Program-made: the position numbers and the translations under genes | Shown here: in pieces, positions 6,868-7,363 of the stretch | How positions within the stretch are numbered: position 1 is the first letter of the stretch | Layout of the letters: each line of letters opens with the position of its first letter | Notes under the pieces: generated by a model | Seen by the model: the letters and a program-made list of their open reading frames with translations, nothing else | Told to the model about the DNA's origin: nothing | The model's database searches: none | Source: Hyphomicrobiales bacterium | GTDB taxonomy: Bacteria; Pseudomonadota; Alphaproteobacteria; Rhizobiales; JAUVMS01 | Direction of reading: 5' to 3' | NCBI GenBank assembly: GCA_030600135.1 | Contig: JAUVMS010000162.1 | Coordinates: forward strand, 1 to 7,363 | DNA length: 7,363 bases

Positions 6868-6937
6868 TGATCTCGCACGATCAAGGGGTCACGGCTCCAC
6901 AAGCTGCAATGCGTCCAAATTGACCGCGGTCACGTGA
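6868..6937 (-). promoter_or_regulatory. Palindromes upstream of DUF2189 copy 2, possible operator
   Basis: A perfect 12-base palindrome TGACCGCGGTCA (6921-6932) overlaps a second palindrome TCACGTGA (6930-6937), about 66-82 bases before the copy 2 start. A third repeat, TGATC-N6-GATCA (6868-6883), lies next to the Shine-Dalgarno site. I could not place a convincing -35/-10 pair here, so the promoter itself is not located. Confidence 0.3.
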
Positions 6938-7303
6938 TGCCGCTACCCGCAAGGTCATTTAGCGTAGCGCACGGGCCGGAGATTGTCTTCCAAAAACGTG
7001 TCAAATGTGGTTGTGCCTCAGGTGCGGATAGCGCAAGGCAACCACTGCAATGCACTTAGCCAAGGCGCCCAATCCGTTGGTTTCTGTCAAGTGTGGGCGG
7101 ATTATCATTCGGCGACACATGAACCCAGCAAGATCCTGCCTCATGTCGTTCCGGCACCGGGCGCGCTCCGCGCGACGGGCCTCCATCCCAATCGTTTGAC
7201 GGGTCCTGCACTACCCTCGCACTATGCTGCCCAAAGTCTTGGCGCCTTCAATTGTGTCGCGAAGTCCGATTTTGTTGGTGCCGGATTCGGGGAAGAAAAC
7301 GTC
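6938..7303. other. Intergenic stretch without a recognisable gene
   Basis: A 61-codon minus-strand frame (7001-7186) has no Shine-Dalgarno site and resembles no family I know. A small GC-rich hairpin, CGCGC-TCC-GCGCG, lies near 7161-7175 but has no T-run. The stretch separates copy 2 from the divergently oriented gene at the right edge, so promoters for both probably lie between 6856 and 7303. Confidence 0.4.
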
Positions 7304-7363
7304 ATGACAACACAACGGCCAACGAGCCCTCGTCGCTCGATCCCCCATCATCAGTGGGTGGGG
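7304..7363 (+). CDS. Start of an unidentified gene running off the right edge
   Basis: ATG 7304 is preceded by GGGGAAG (7289-7295) at a normal distance of about eight bases. The frame stays open to the edge for 20 codons: a basic, Thr/Pro/Arg-rich beginning (MTTQRPTSPRRS), then IPHHQWVG. This is too little to name a family. A polar, basic N-terminus before a membrane helix would fit, but that is not visible. It is divergent from DUF2189 copy 2. Confidence 0.5.
   Translation, partial: MTTQRPTSPRRSIPHHQWVG

Noticed and set aside
7001..7186. 61-codon minus-strand frame
   Set aside because: It has no Shine-Dalgarno site, no family resemblance and an arginine-rich composition typical of random frames in GC-rich DNA.
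7196..7228. TTGACG followed by TATGCT as a promoter for the right-edge gene
   Set aside because: The spacing is 21 bases, too long. The alternative -10 at an 18-base spacing (CACTAT) matches only three of six positions.
1..7363. CRISPR array, tRNA or rRNA genes
   Set aside because: No regularly spaced direct repeats were seen, and no TTCGANNC-type T-arm with matching acceptor stem was found on either strand by eye.

Overview
The window looks like chromosomal DNA of a proteobacterium, most likely an alphaproteobacterium. It is moderately GC-rich, and it carries an aa3-type cytochrome c oxidase (coxB-coxA), heme-assembly genes of proteobacterial type, the poorly studied membrane family DUF2189, and an IS1380-type transposase remnant. 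The assignment rests on remembered protein families, not on a database search.

Layout. On the minus strand at the left, coxB (463-1341) is followed by coxA, which starts at 401 and runs off the left edge. Both look intact, with CuA, heme a and D-channel residues in place. From about 1342 to 3504 lies a graveyard of oxidase-assembly genes. A heme A synthase (ctaA) fragment on the minus strand (about 1966-2320) has an in-frame stop and frameshifts. The heme O synthase gene ctaB on the plus strand (2678 onward) is intact for about 177 residues and then frameshifted. A second ctaA piece (3373-3504) lies on the plus strand and covers the part of CtaA that should follow the first piece. The arrangement suggests an old inversion that broke ctaA and ctaB.

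Right of this are two paralogous multi-pass DUF2189 membrane proteins in convergent orientation: plus strand 3762-4556 and minus strand 5938-6855. Between them are gene-poor sequence, a possible 33-residue single-helix peptide gene (4921-5022, minus) and a decayed IS1380 transposase with its probable right end (5212 to about 5795). The plus-strand DUF2189 gene has a good promoter candidate whose -10 is overlapped by a perfect inverted repeat. The minus-strand copy has a clear Shine-Dalgarno site and a pair of overlapping palindromes upstream. The right edge holds the first 20 codons of another gene (7304 onward), with a strong ribosome binding site.

How it fits together. CoxB and CoxA form the electron-entry and catalytic subunits of a terminal oxidase. 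CtaB and CtaA would make its heme A, but both local copies are broken, so the oxidase, if it is active, must depend on heme A made from genes elsewhere. The role of the DUF2189 proteins is unknown; their position beside oxidase genes is the only clue. I found no convincing new defence, mobile or RNA system. The most interesting points are the split ctaA, the duplicated DUF2189 genes and the regulatory repeats next to them.
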